Shown here piece by piece: positions 44,561 through 55,866 of a DNA stretch of 64,000 bases (within the stretch, counting starts at the first letter, position 1; each line of letters begins with the position of its first letter). The DNA is taken from assembly GCA_965644295.1 (NCBI GenBank), contig CBFFRP010000437.1:1-64000 (forward strand). The letters run 5' to 3'. The notes under the pieces are model-generated. The model made no database searches. It was not told the origin of the DNA and saw only the letters and a list, made by a program, of their open reading frames with translations. The DNA is from Paraphysomonas bandaiensis (taxonomy: Eukaryota > Chrysophyceae). The translations under genes and the position numbers were made by a program.

Positions 44561-46200
44561 CACTAGTAGAGCTACTCCACTCTCCCCTCCAGACAACCTG
44601 CTGCAGTGAACACCACCTTGAAGAGGGCCTAAAAGTCTGCCGCATAATATACAGGAGACATATATATATATGCCGAAGACACCGACCGCAAGTTGTTTGT
44701 GTTAGGACAAGTAGATTGGGCATGAGCGTATGAGTGTTACACGCAACTCGTTGTATGCCCATGTAGCTAACTAAGTCGTGTTGTGTATAGTTGAGCACTT
44801 TTTCCGGTGCATGCACCAGTAACTACAGATGAGAGTCCTTCTATGCTTAGTGTCGCGTGAGTTGTTAGTAGGTTGGTTGCTGCAACAACGCACAAGCTTG
44901 CGCTTCTTCTTAATAATCAGATTTTCAATTATACTAACACCACTACTACGTAGTTACTACCGATCGAGCTCATTTCTTCTTCTTTCTTCTTACCGCCGAA
45001 TATATAATATCAAGATAATATACTATATTGCAATAAGTAAACAATATAATATTATGCAAACGTGGGAAAAGAATTTCCACATTCTTGACGTGCATTCCTT
45101 GTTGTTAAAACTAGCTAGTTACTAGAGTGCTAATAAATTGTTCTCTGCATTTGTATTGATATAATAATATAATATAATAATATTATATTATTGACTAATA
45201 TGGAAAATTAATATTATTTTCAGTATAAATATGGGCTCAACTAACCGTTTGACTACTATATGTACGTGAATGAGCTACAAAAACTAGTTCTAGCTAGTTA
45301 GGCATTATTGTATAAACATAACACCACATAATCATGTTGTATCGAGAGATATAGTAGTGTATCACGTGTATGTATGTGTAGGCGTTGTGTGATGGCTATA
45401 ATATGTTATTATACAGTTATGCTGCTGCTATATATGTGTGTTCTTTTGTGTAGCTGAGTGAATGTACGTATGCATAGCGGTACATTGTTATATATGCTAC
45501 ACTTGTGTTCTATCGTTGCGCAAAAGTGAATGCTAGGCTCATGTTGTGTCGAGACATTGTAGTGTATCACGTGTGTAGGCGTTGTGTGATGGCTATATGT
45601 TGAACGTGTATTGGCGTTTTATTATCATGGCTATTACTGTGGTAGTAGTATTAGGGCAGACAACGTAGTTACTGGTAACAGAGGAAACGTGCTGTTGATG
45701 TGTCCTATATAAGACCTAAATATTAATAAAAATATTTATTAACACTATACTATTGCATTCAAGCACTTTTAGAACCATTCTACAACAATTCTTAAAAGTC
45801 TCTAGTAAAATGTACTATATTTTCTCAAATTTTTGAAAATTTCCCACATTTGCATATTGTTTACTACTTAATATATATAATATATTGCAACATATTATTT
45901 AATAATAATAGTTATTATAAGTCGATGGTAAGTAAAAACCTGGTCTAAGTACTAGAATCTGGTCAAACTACTACTTTTGTGTACGAATATGTAAAACGAA
46001 CATGGAGAACGTGTTGTGATGAGTGCATATCGTCTTGGAATCGCTTTGTGTTACTGTGTTGCATTATATTTTAAAAGGATATTTTATTCTGGCCGTATTT
46101 CTGAGTACTATAAGTGTAGTTACGTAACTACTTATAATCAATAATCATTATTGCTTTTTATAAAAACAAATTACATAATAATATATATATAACATAATAT
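44561..46200. other. AT-rich interior of the composite element, no intact gene seen
   Basis: Around 44930-45010, GTAGTTACTACCGATCGAGCTC and the following TTCTTCTT run resemble 36700-36790. A diverged phrase pair is repeated at about 45330-45390 and 45540-45600 (CATGTTGTGTCGAGA and GTAGTGTATCACGTGTG and GGCGTTGTGTGATGGCTAT). About 45900-45970 is the inverse of about 47590-47670. No supported coding region. Confidence 0.4.
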
Positions 46201-46432
46201 AACAATTATCACTACCTTCGATTTCTTTTCCCACTGATAACAACATTAAAATACCATATATAATGTTCCTGTATCTCTCAATTTCTCACTCTCACTGACA
46301 ATAACCATTTCATAATATATAAACAATTATCACTACCTTCGCTTTCTTTTCCCAACGATCACATTACTACCATCTAATGCCCCTGTATCTTTCCATTTCT
46401 CACTCTCACTGACAATAACCATTTCATAAGTA
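46201..46432. repeat. Tandem duplication, 122-bp period, two copies
   Basis: ACAATTATCACTACCTTCG at 46202 and 46325 starts two copies that share CTCACTCTCACTGACAATAA and CCATTTCATAA at their ends. About 85 percent identical by eye. Confidence 0.85.
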
Positions 46433-46800
46433 GGTCGTCGTGTATTCTTTGAAGTTGTTCTGACAGTTTCTAGATTACAAAAAAGTTAATTAACACTAAT
46501 AACTATAACATGCGACGTACCTTTGCATGGCTTCAGAAATCGTTGTTTCACTCCTTCGTCTGTTCCATGCAATGCCTGAATGTACTTGATGTCGTAAGTG
46601 CCGTTCCTATTTACTGATTGCACAGTGGCAACTAGCCCATGAGTGGTTCTCACTTTCTGGCCCACTTCAAAACGAAGTTCACTGAAATTTACTCCACCAC
46701 CATCCTCCAAATATTCAGTCAAGTCAGTCAAATCGTCTCCACATTCGTCGGAACTGTCATTGCAATCATCAGCAAGAAGTAGAAGAAGGGTTGAAAGCAG
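46430..46800 (-). CDS. Tudor/KOW-like domain protein fragment in the composite element
   Basis: The minus-strand frame reads FEVGQKVRTTHGLVATVQSV then NRNGTYDIKYIQALHGTDEG and VKQRFLKPCKG, which resembles the barrel pattern of Tudor-like domains (G-x-KV, a short strand pair, DGTYDI-type turn). A donor follows at about 46520 (GGTACGTCG), and a likely next exon starts near 46470 with KLSEQLQRIHDDL. The N-terminal part is acidic (DDCNDSSDECGDDLTDLTEY). The first exon is uncertain. It is head-to-head with the frame at 46805. Family assignment rests on pattern alone. Confidence 0.4.
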
Positions 46801-46804
46801 CATT

Positions 46805-47474
46805 TGATCTCAGCAGCAAGAAGAGGCTTAGAAAGCGAAAGGCCTCTGTTCGATTTGCGGATGAAAATTTCAGTTCTGGCACTGGCAAGAAACCGAGAAA
46901 AAAAGCAAACAAACCAAGTCAGCGTGCTGTTGCGGTACGTATATACAACTGAATTAATTTTGTTATAACTGACCATAAAATATCTTGTGTAATACAGAAG
47001 AAGGCTGTTAGTGCAGTTGCTGCAACGGAAAATGATGAGAGAGATCGTGGCGAAGATGATCCTGTTATCATTGTCAAGCCAGCAGAGCCAAAGCGTCAAC
47101 ATCAAGCAAGAAACACTCTTCCAAAGAAACCAGATATTCAAGAAGAATTGGAGGCCCAGAAACGGCGAACTGCTGAATTGGAGCAGTTGCTGATGAGTAA
47201 GACTCAGCCAACGAAAGCTTCTGCCCCTGCTGCTGTTGTGGGTGATAACTCTTTGTCTACGCAGACTACTGAAGTTCATCAGCGGACACCCTCTGCTGTA
47301 GGTCACAGTTACGAAATGACTCAACCGCCAATTTCTCTTCATGCGATGAATGCGATTAGATATGTTGAAAATGTAAAATTTGCAGATGCATTGCGCATGG
47401 CAGATCAGAATGCCTACTTGCAGCGGGAAAATATTATTTTGAAACAGTCAATGTTTGGTAGTGGCAATCAGTAA
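46805..47474 (+). CDS. Basic, helical protein of the composite element (two exons)
   Basis: Exons about 46805-46935 and 46999-47474, with a 63-nt GT-AG intron in phase 0. The first exon reads LSSKKRLRKRKASVRFADEN with further Lys-rich runs that look like nuclear localisation signals; its true start is not defined. The second contains a probable coiled coil (IQEELEAQKRRTAELEQLLM) and a C-terminal helical region (RYVENVKFADALRMADQNAY then LQRENIILKQS). No family recognised; a DNA- or protein-binding accessory factor of the element is possible. Confidence 0.45.
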
Positions 47475-47614
47475 GTAGTAGTAGTGATGTAACGATTTCG
47501 TAGTGACATAATCTTATTATAATATAATAAATGTTTAGAATTAGTCCAATTATCGTGTTATTTGCTAGTATATACCAGACTTTCTCAAATATACCCTATA
47601 TATATAGTACACAT

Positions 47615-47642
47615 CACCTGGTCAAAGTACTTGACCAGGTTT
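47615..47642. other. Perfect hairpin downstream of the element gene
   Basis: ACCTGGTCAA-AGTAC-TTGACCAGGT is a perfect inverted repeat followed by T-rich sequence, 140 bp after the stop at 47474. The surrounding sequence (ACCTACCATCGACTTTATAT) recurs inverted at about 45905-45930 next to a degenerate version of the hairpin. Confidence 0.65.
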
Positions 47643-47741
47643 TTACCTACCATCGACTTTATATTAGTCTTGAAAATATTATTATTATTTTTTTTGCTGG
47701 CAATATATTGCAATATATTGTTGACTGGCCCTGTGAGAACG

Positions 47742-48345
47742 CTTGTGACTAGAATCTATGTCTAGTGATGGATCACAATCGTCTCGGGACAACTAGGGAT
47801 AGTTTGTAGAATACAAGGGGTTCTTTAGGAGTTGTATTGTGCTTTGAAAGCTGGCAATGAATGATAAGCGAGATTGATCATAATTCTTAACTCAAGCATT
47901 GAGTGTACAACCTTACGTTCTGTTATTTAAGTCTGAACCACCTAATTATGTCAAATCCTGACAATATCTTCTGATTTGATCATGACTACTAGCTACCTCT
48001 CATCTTATATTACATAATACTACCTACACTACTTCATCCATCTCCTTGTACCTTAATAGCTTTTCATAAATCACCCATTTTAGCTACAATAAAACTATCT
48101 TACTCTCAACTTGTGACTTACAATTGCGTCACCTCAAGCGTGAGAGCTCAAAAATCAATTATTAGTCATAAGGTAGTAACTCTAACATGACATCATAGAT
48201 AGCAACTTCTGTACGTGGCTACTACTTTACGAAACGTTAAAGTTGTAAGCTGGGAACGTACTGGTTATTGAGTGCGTACGGAAGAAATCTCAAAGAAGTA
48301 CTATCTATTGTGATAATCCAAACATGAAACCAACACGCGATTAAC
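47742..48345. other. Intergenic, no gene seen
   Basis: Region between the composite element and the 3' end of CAND1. No supported feature. Confidence 0.4.
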
Positions 48346-51300
48346 TCAAAAACCCATATCTGTGAGCATATCGTGGCCGCGCATCTGTGACATAATGTCG
48401 GAAACAAGAGCACGCTTGCGCAGCTTCTCGATAAAATCCTGCCACGACCTTTTCTGAGAGATATCTTCCAGAGAATTAATAGTTGCCACAAGCCTAACAC
48501 AAGAGCGGATTTGTTCCATGGAACGCTCAGCCTCTGGACCAGCGGCGGCTGATGTACCTGTGTCCTTCGGTATATTTTTCTCTATCGCCCTTTCCAAAGC
48601 CCTCTCGAGATCATCCACCACACACAGGACCGCCCCAGGATGGCAACCGCATAGCTTACACAATACCTACGTGAAAACAAGTTTAGTACACGCATACCGC
48701 ACACGCAATCTAACCTGGTGGCACTGAAGGTTCGTATCGTCCTTGTTGTCGGTAAGCATTGATGTGATTTGGGAAGCCAGAGAAGTAGCGTCCATTGCAT
48801 CTGGCTTAACAAACAAAATAGTTTCACAACATGTCAGTGCCGCTTTCCGAAGGGGAAGAGCATCATCGACCTTACCGCACAAATGAGACTAGACAGGGTA
48901 GAGAGTACTTTTACCTTGTGCTTGAAAGGTCCAAGGTCCACTACTCTTTCACGCTTAAGAGATAGCGTCTTAAGGATATGAGGCACAACATCTTTCTCGA
49001 GAGAGTCTGCTACCAGTGCCGGATTGTAATGCACTGCAGCGTTGATCATATGTGTCGACGCACGGCACACTTCTATGTCATCGTCTCCAAGAAGAGCCAG
49101 AAATGGTTGCACAACTAATGGTGATGTGAAATCTGCACCGTTGTAGCGAGTAAAATAATACCGCATTGAGGTAGCAACGGTCCACAACACTGTTTTGTTC
49201 TCTCCATCAGCCTCTATATATTGATGTAAAAGCGGAAGAACTGTGTCGGGATGCATAACTGCGAGAGCCCCGAAGCATTCCGCAACCATGTTCCTCACAC
49301 CCTCTTCCTCGCTGACCGCAAGACTCTGCATACCTGGCAGCACACTATCCAGATAAGGACTGAAATTAAGGCCATTTTGAACATGTACTATAATTGTCTC
49401 TTTCAGCGCAGCAAGGAGAAGATATTGATGTTTATTACTGTCAATAGCCTGTAAAATAATAGGCAAAAAAGTATCCATGCTTCCCACAGCTAAGTGGCCA
49501 AGTGCAAACGCTGTTGCCGCTTTAATATCCTCAGATCCTGTTTCGAAGCAGTCCAGAATTTGTTCTTTGAGGTTATCAGTCCCACCTGCTGCTGATAAAT
49601 CAATTTTCTGACCCAAATGCCCAATACAAAGCAAGGCAAGATGCTTTCTGGCTTCATCCCCCCTCCAAAGATCAGAGAGCAAACCAGAGACCGCATCTTG
49701 CTGAACATCAGCAGGAGCTGAAAGACATATTCCAGCCAGGCACTGGGCAAGGATGTTAATACTCTGCTTCGGCAAGAGTACAGACAACTGTGAATCCCTC
49801 TGCTGGCCATTGCATGATGTGTCGGAAGCCACTGTTAGTCGAGATAAAAGTCGTTCTCTGAGACTTCTAAATGACAAATTAGGCACACCACTGGAAACGA
49901 AACTCTGAAGCAAAGCAATGAGCGAGTTCTGGGCAGCTCCTTGCATTAATGGAGAAGACGCTAGCGATATGACTCGGGGTAGAATTACTTCGCACATAGT
50001 AGTAGCAGTAGTGGAATCTTCGTGATAAAGATTCAGCACCCCACAAGTAACCTTCAGACTGAGGTCGGTTATACTAAGGTCGGAATCATTAATCAGCAGA
50101 GATACTTCGTGGAGTACAGAGCATATAGTCTCCGAAGGGATTGCTCCACTTTGAGAAGCCGACGATTTCATTATCGCATCTAGAGCCTGGAGAGATGTCT
50201 GCTTCAGAATGCGGCTTTGCTGACGCAGAAAGGTAGCAACATCGGCAGCTATACGAGACAGCATAGGTGCTACATCAAGTTGAAGCTCCGACATGGCCAC
50301 GAATGACAGTGCTTTCAAGGCCGGAATACGAGTTACTTCATTATCCAACCGTTTGTGCAGATGACCCATGAGGATAGCTCGTTCACTTGGTGCCAAGCAG
50401 TCTCCTAACCTGGACAAAAGTTGACCTGCACAGTGGATAGCCTCTTCCTTTATTTCATGGTCAATGTCAGGGGCCTCCAAACGGGGCAAAACAGCAGAAT
50501 AAATTGCCTCAACATGAGCACTGGAATCAACTTGAGTTGGCTCTGAAACTTCCATCTTCGCAAATTCTATATCTGCACTACTTGGGCGGCACGTGGTGAT
50601 AATATCACCAATAACTCTCAGGGCCGCAGACGTAACCTTGTACCAGTCGTCTTGTACCGCATTCACCACTATCGGCAGTACAGAAGTAACAAATGGCTGC
50701 ATCGCTCCAGCGTCATGACGATTAAACACGATGTGAAGGAACACCAACGCATCATACTTCACATTCTGTATCTATATTAGAATACGTTCATAAGTGCTCG
50801 TGCCCCTACACATACCTCATTTCTCTCTGTTGCAAGCATCTTTACCACATCTCGTAGTAGGCTCTTGATGTGCTCTTCCATAGATCCCTGTAACGATGAT
50901 AAAACTAAAGCAACGAACCTATATAAATTACACCTTTAGCACTCTCACAAATACTCCCAGTAAATGGAAAACCGCGGATTTACTCTTGAGCGAAGAACCA
51001 TTGAGCTGCTTTTTGCAAAGATTGATGACGATACTCGCTTTAGATAAAAGAAAGTTAGAAATGTCGGAGTTTATTTCGCGCTCTTTCGAGGGAGAAATAG
51101 CATCTCCGGATGCTGAACGTGTGCGGGTGACAGGGATCGTTCCCGAAGTTCTAGAGCGGTGAGTAGATAGACTGGGTGTTGGAACAAATTCAACACCTCC
51201 CACAGGTGCCCGACTAAGTGTGGCCTGAAGCAAGGATGTGAAGCACGCAAATATCTCCAAGCGCACACTTTCTTCCCTTTCCTTGAACCTTGACACAAGG

Positions 51301-52454
51301 TCGTCAGCCACTTTCACATACACATCTGGCTCCAGAATTTCTGCTCTGGCAGATATAATCGCACTGACCACTCGAATGGCCGCTTTTCGCACCTTCCAAG
51401 AAGTATCGTCATCATCAGATCCCTCATAGTCATCATCTTCGTAGTCATCCTCGTCAAATTCCCCTTCTTCCTCCACATCTCTGACTTCTTCATCACTATC
51501 ATAGCAGTAATTGGGGTCGAAAGTCATGAATTCGAGTGACTTTGACAGTACATTATGTACATGAGGGGCAATCTCTTTCGGACAACGAAGAACAAATGAT
51601 TCTAGTCCAGGGAAGCAGTGCTCACGAAGATCATTAGCTGCTTCAGTGTAGCCATCCACCCCCTCGATATCACCGCAGCACCGTAGAAACAGGGGCACGA
51701 GGTCGTCAAGGCTTTTCCCGAGTCTATACCCCACAGTGCGAGATACTGTACCGATAGTCTGAATTAGAGTGCGCAAATCGTCAGAGGAGGGAAATTTTTG
51801 CTTGTTCAGTTCCTTGATACGACGCAAAAGGTCATCTACTAAGCGGAAAAGGAGTGGGTCAGTTGCAACCACGGCGAGTGCACCCAGACAAACAGATGCG
51901 CGCTTTCGGATAACCGACTTCGAATGCTCCAGGCATACGACAATGACAGCCAGTATGCTTTCATGTTCTCGCCTCATTAAGTGACCAAAACGTCTCAATA
52001 AATCTGTCATGTCATCGAGACACTCGCGCTTAACATCGTCATTAGACGATCCGATCCCATTGGTTAAGTTTGATGTAAGTTTACTCACCACCAACTCACC
52101 CATAGCATCCGGAACATCCGATATAAGAGTCTTTAAGCCAATCGAATATATATCTCGTAATTCATTTTGTCCCTGTAGCACAAGACTGCATAGCTTGGCA
52201 CATATTTCCCCCACTTGATTCTGCTGTACTTTCTTTAGTAGTGTCCCCAAACACTTCACTGCAACAGACTGTACGTCATTAGACTTATCATCTAGTTGTT
52301 TGAGTACTGCGGCACATATCTGCCTCTCAGTCATGTCATCTATCTTTATATCAGTGGCTAATAAGCCGCATAAGTCACTAGTTGCCATATATCTCTCATC
52401 CTTATCGTAGTGACTAGTTTTCTCCAGCAACACATTTAACGTACTTGTTGACAT
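48346..52454 (-). CDS. CAND1: CAND1 (TIP120) cullin-associated NEDD8-dissociated protein (1306 aa, 5 exons)
   Basis: Exons on the minus strand: 52454-50934, 50887-50816, 50765-48915, 48870-48715, 48666-48346; introns 44-50 nt, total 1307 codons, close to the 1230 residues of animal CAND1. CAND1 is a solenoid of HEAT repeats that wraps around un-neddylated cullins and exchanges substrate receptors of SCF-type ubiquitin ligases. The N-terminus (LLEKTSHYDKDERYMATSDL), the acidic insert (DDYEDDDYEGSDDDDTSWKV RKAA, near residues 340-365) and the C-terminal GPFKHKVDDALPLRKAAL are close to family consensus. In the 48871-48914 intron the acceptor is GTAAG, and only that choice restores the conserved KHKVDD junction. 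The gene should be single-copy and essential. Confidence 0.96.
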
Positions 52455-52920
52455 GTTTCTCGAGACAATAATCTCCTAAAGGACTATAAGTCAAGCGATT
52501 AGTGTAATGTTATTATACTGAGGATGATATACGTATGGTACAGCTATATTCCATATTTCATGCTTTGGATGCATTTTGTATATACTGTAGGATAGTACGT
52601 GTAGAGGAGTATTCTGGGATATTCCAGACTGCACTTGATTTCGACTGAAATTACAGACAAAATTCCACTCAGATTCAAAAATTGGTGCATTTATAGGTAG
52701 ACCTACACCATAGAATGTGGAGTTTTCTTCATTTCAATGGCCCATTTTATTGTGCTCGCTCCAGCATGTCAGACTCTGTACAATGACATTTCAATGTGAG
52801 GGTCCTGCGGTTAACAGCTCACTTTGTTTTTCTCCTCACCATGCACTTTACATAGCCACAGCACACACCTGGATTCGGGAACTATTTTGATATTGGAGAG
52901 GTGCTATTATCCACAGTAAC
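52455..52920. other. Divergent intergenic region between CAND1 and the aspartic protease
   Basis: Head-to-head promoter region of 466 bp. Unlike the two other head-to-head regions in this window it carries no tetranucleotide array. Confidence 0.5.
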
Positions 52921-55506
52921 ATGCATATTACGTTGTTTTTTCTACTATGTATAGCTCTGTCAGGAGCCCACACAGACCATAACTCTACCGGTCTAATATT
53001 CAACTTAGAAGTAAAGAATTCTGATGTGGTTAATGGAAGAGTTGTGAGACGATATCTGAGTGCTGAGTCACCGGACGCTCCGCTCTACAGAGGATTTGGG
53101 ACTCATTTTGTGTATATATGGGTTGGCACCCCACCCCAGAGAGTGTCTGTGATCGTTGATACGGGGAGCCACCACACTGCCTTCCCTTGTAAAGGCTGTT
53201 CCAACTGTGGCAAGCATACCAATCAATATTTTGATCCTGGGTTGTCGAAGTCTGCCGTCATCTCTAGATGTGGAAGCCAAAAATGTTTGTTTTCTCAGAG
53301 CTATACTGAAGGCAGCTCGTGGAAAGCTTACAAAATTAAAGATACAGTTTGGATCGGTGGTGAAAAAGTTGATATGTTAGATAATGATAACTTACCAAAT
53401 TGGAATGTGACTTTTACATTTGGATGTCAGTCGAGTGAAACTGGTCTCTTCCGAACGCAACTGGAAAACGGAATCATGGGGATGTCTGCTGACCCCAACA
53501 CTCTTCCTTACGCTCTCGTTGCACACAAAATCATCAAGACTAATGTATTTTCTCTTTGTTTCCTACACACTGGTGGTACAATGGCCATTGGCGCAACTAA
53601 TGCGAAACTTAATAAACACGAGATGCAATATGCTGCAATGCTAAAGAAGTCGGGGTACTTCACCGTCTTTGTCGAAGGAGTGTTTCTCAGGAAGCCAGGG
53701 GATGAGAAGCTCCAGGGTATAGGCGAATCGAAGACCAAATACAACACTGGGAAAGGTATTATTGTGGACAGTGGAACCACTGACTCCTATCTTCCATCCT
53801 CTATTGCTTCCTCATTTATGCGACTTTTCCGTAGCATTTCTGGAATCACCTACTCGAACTCCGCAATGTCACTAACTTCGGATCAAATCAAACGCTTACC
53901 AGTAATTGTCTACCGTCTTCGAAGTTCAGAGTCATTTGATAAGTTTATCGAGGTAGAGTTCCCGCCTAAGAATTATGTAGAACCTGTACCCGGACAGCAT
54001 GGACGGTACGTCATAAGATTATATCTGCACGAGCGATCAGGTGGGGTAATCGGTGCAAATATGATGATTGGACACAATGTCGTGTTTGACCAACACAATA
54101 TGCGGGTCGGGTTCGCCAAGTCAGATTGTTTGGTGCAGAATAGTGGAATGCACGCTGGGGTTACGAAACCGTCGAAAATTCACCGTAGGTTACAGTTGCC
54201 TGTTCGCCCACCTAAGGGAAACAACAACCCTAGTACTCGTACTATCGTGCAGAACACTATTGATAAGTATGGGGCATGTGCTAGACCGTCTGGACCATGT
54301 AACGCCATATGTGCCAGGTGATTTCTTTTTTCCATGTATATTTAATTCTAGCGAAGATTATTAACTCAACCGTGTAAACAGAGGCCCAAAGTCAACCACA
54401 GCGAAGGTCACATATCCTGGGACAGGATTTTATGCTCATGGTTTCCAGGTGTACACAATAAACCAATCATGCTTATTATCTCAGAATATTAAAGCGGTAA
54501 CGAATAACCAACAGCTAAAAGCATGCCGAATTCCTTGTACTGCAACGAGTAAACCTCACATCACTGGCGATCCTCTGTGTCCTACCACTGTGTGGGGTGA
54601 CTGCAGGTCTGATTGCACTCAAGAGCGTATCGTCGGGCGGGCTCTACATGTTACAAATAACTGTACTAAACATGTAGAGAAGCGAAGCTGTCGCTCGAAG
54701 CTATGCACTTTTGATCACTTTAAGGAGTGCACTTATGTAGCCAGTGTAACGATCCCATCCTTCGATTTGCGTATATGGTCTAAAGTGTGGAAAGAGGAAA
54801 TGATTTCTGCTATGGCGAAAGTATTGAAGGTGGATCCTGGAGTAGTGGATATACCGTTTCATCCTCAACGCACAATGGATATGTCTGTGCAAATCATTTT
54901 TCATATACGTTTATACGTGAATAAGAGTCAGCCTTCTGAAAAGTCGAGGGCTACTCCCACCACACTCTGCCAATCCATACCGATGTTAGATCAAGTGTCG
55001 CGAGGAAACACCGTTGAGATTGTCAATGAATTTCTCGCAAACTTGTATAGCCTGGAATCCCCTGCATGGTGAGAACAGTCAACTGTGTTGTCATGTGTCT
55101 AATAATGTTGTGTACAGTGGCGATTGGAAATGGCTCAAAGGTGATATTATAACGATACAAACACATACACCACTCACCTCTTCAGTTAATAAATTAGGTA
55201 GATTACGTACATTATGTGGTGTGCATTTTTCACGCTATTGTATTTTATGCAGAGTCTCAGCTAGCGATGAGTGCTCGGCACCGGAAGAGAAGTCCTAGTA
55301 AAGTGGGATTGAATAAAAGCAAATCTCTTGCGGTAAATATGTGGAGTAGCGATTCCTTTATAGCCATGGTTGTTGTAGCAGGTATTTTGGTGACTACTCT
55401 CATTTTGTTCGCCGTGTATTCGTCTCGACAGAATGAAATGCGCCGACGAATCGAAGCACCTCGCCGACAAATATCTGTTCCAGTTTTACAAGCTAGAAGA
55501 AGATAG
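52921..55506 (+). CDS. Membrane-anchored A1-family aspartic protease, plasmepsin V-like (786 aa, 4 exons)
   Basis: Exons 52921-54317, 54382-55068, 55118-55140 and 55253-55506 give 787 codons; introns are 64, 49 and 112 nt. A signal peptide (MHITLFFLLCIALSGAHT) leads into the pepsin-like fold: IWVGTPPQRVSVIVDTGS with the first catalytic Asp, directly followed by a Cys-rich insert (FPCKGCSNCGKHTNQYFDP), and IIVDSGTTDSYLP with the second Asp. The insert position and spacing resemble plasmepsin V/ASP5-type proteases, which process secreted proteins in the ER or Golgi. After the protease come about 300 Cys-rich residues, including a thrombospondin-like WGDCRSDC patch, and a transmembrane helix (MVVVAGILVTTLILFAVY) with a basic tail. 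Exon 3 is only 23 nt. The subcellular site is inferred from the anchor. Confidence 0.92.
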
Positions 55507-55866
55507 AGTTTATGCTATTGTGCAGCTAATTGTGCTTGCGTAATAATTCGGTGTGCTCAGCGCTCATCTTTTTAAATAGTGTTGTTTAGTGCCTTGCCTA
55601 TAAATAACTATATATTTCAATTGATGTTACTGGGGCTGATTCTATTAGAATATGGATCTTATTCTAGTATATTCAGTATGTCACTTGAAGACAATGTACG
55701 AGAATACAGTGAAATATAGTGATGTACAAATGCTGTGATGATATTGAGAAACTGAAATAGTTTGATCTTTCAAGATATGTTCAGTAACGAGAGGTTCGCA
55801 TATGTAGGATATTATGCAGGGATTATAATGAGTTAGTGTTGGTTATCACAACTTTGTGAAAACGAT

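Larger units (their letters stand above)
42082..47733. mobile_element. Large hAT-like composite element (5.65 kb) with near-perfect 8-bp target duplication
   Basis: The left end is CAGGGCCAGTCAAAATATAA; the right end is the inverse of CAGGGCCAGTCAACAATATA, giving a 13-bp perfect terminal inverted repeat. Flanks are TGATAACG (42074-42081) and TGAGAACG (47734-47741), seven of eight identical. CAGGG ends and 8-bp duplications are hallmarks of the hAT superfamily. No recognisable hAT transposase is inside; it contains a SINE-like fragment, a repeat module shared with 35880, a triplicated coding segment, and a divergent gene pair at 46430-47474. It may be a nest of several insertions. Confidence 0.6.

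Noticed and set aside
46728-47342. 204-codon minus-strand frame MKRNWRLSHF
   Set aside because: It is the antisense of the Lys-rich frame at 46805-47474; its Phe/Ser/Leu-rich composition is what antisense of Lys/Glu-rich coding gives.
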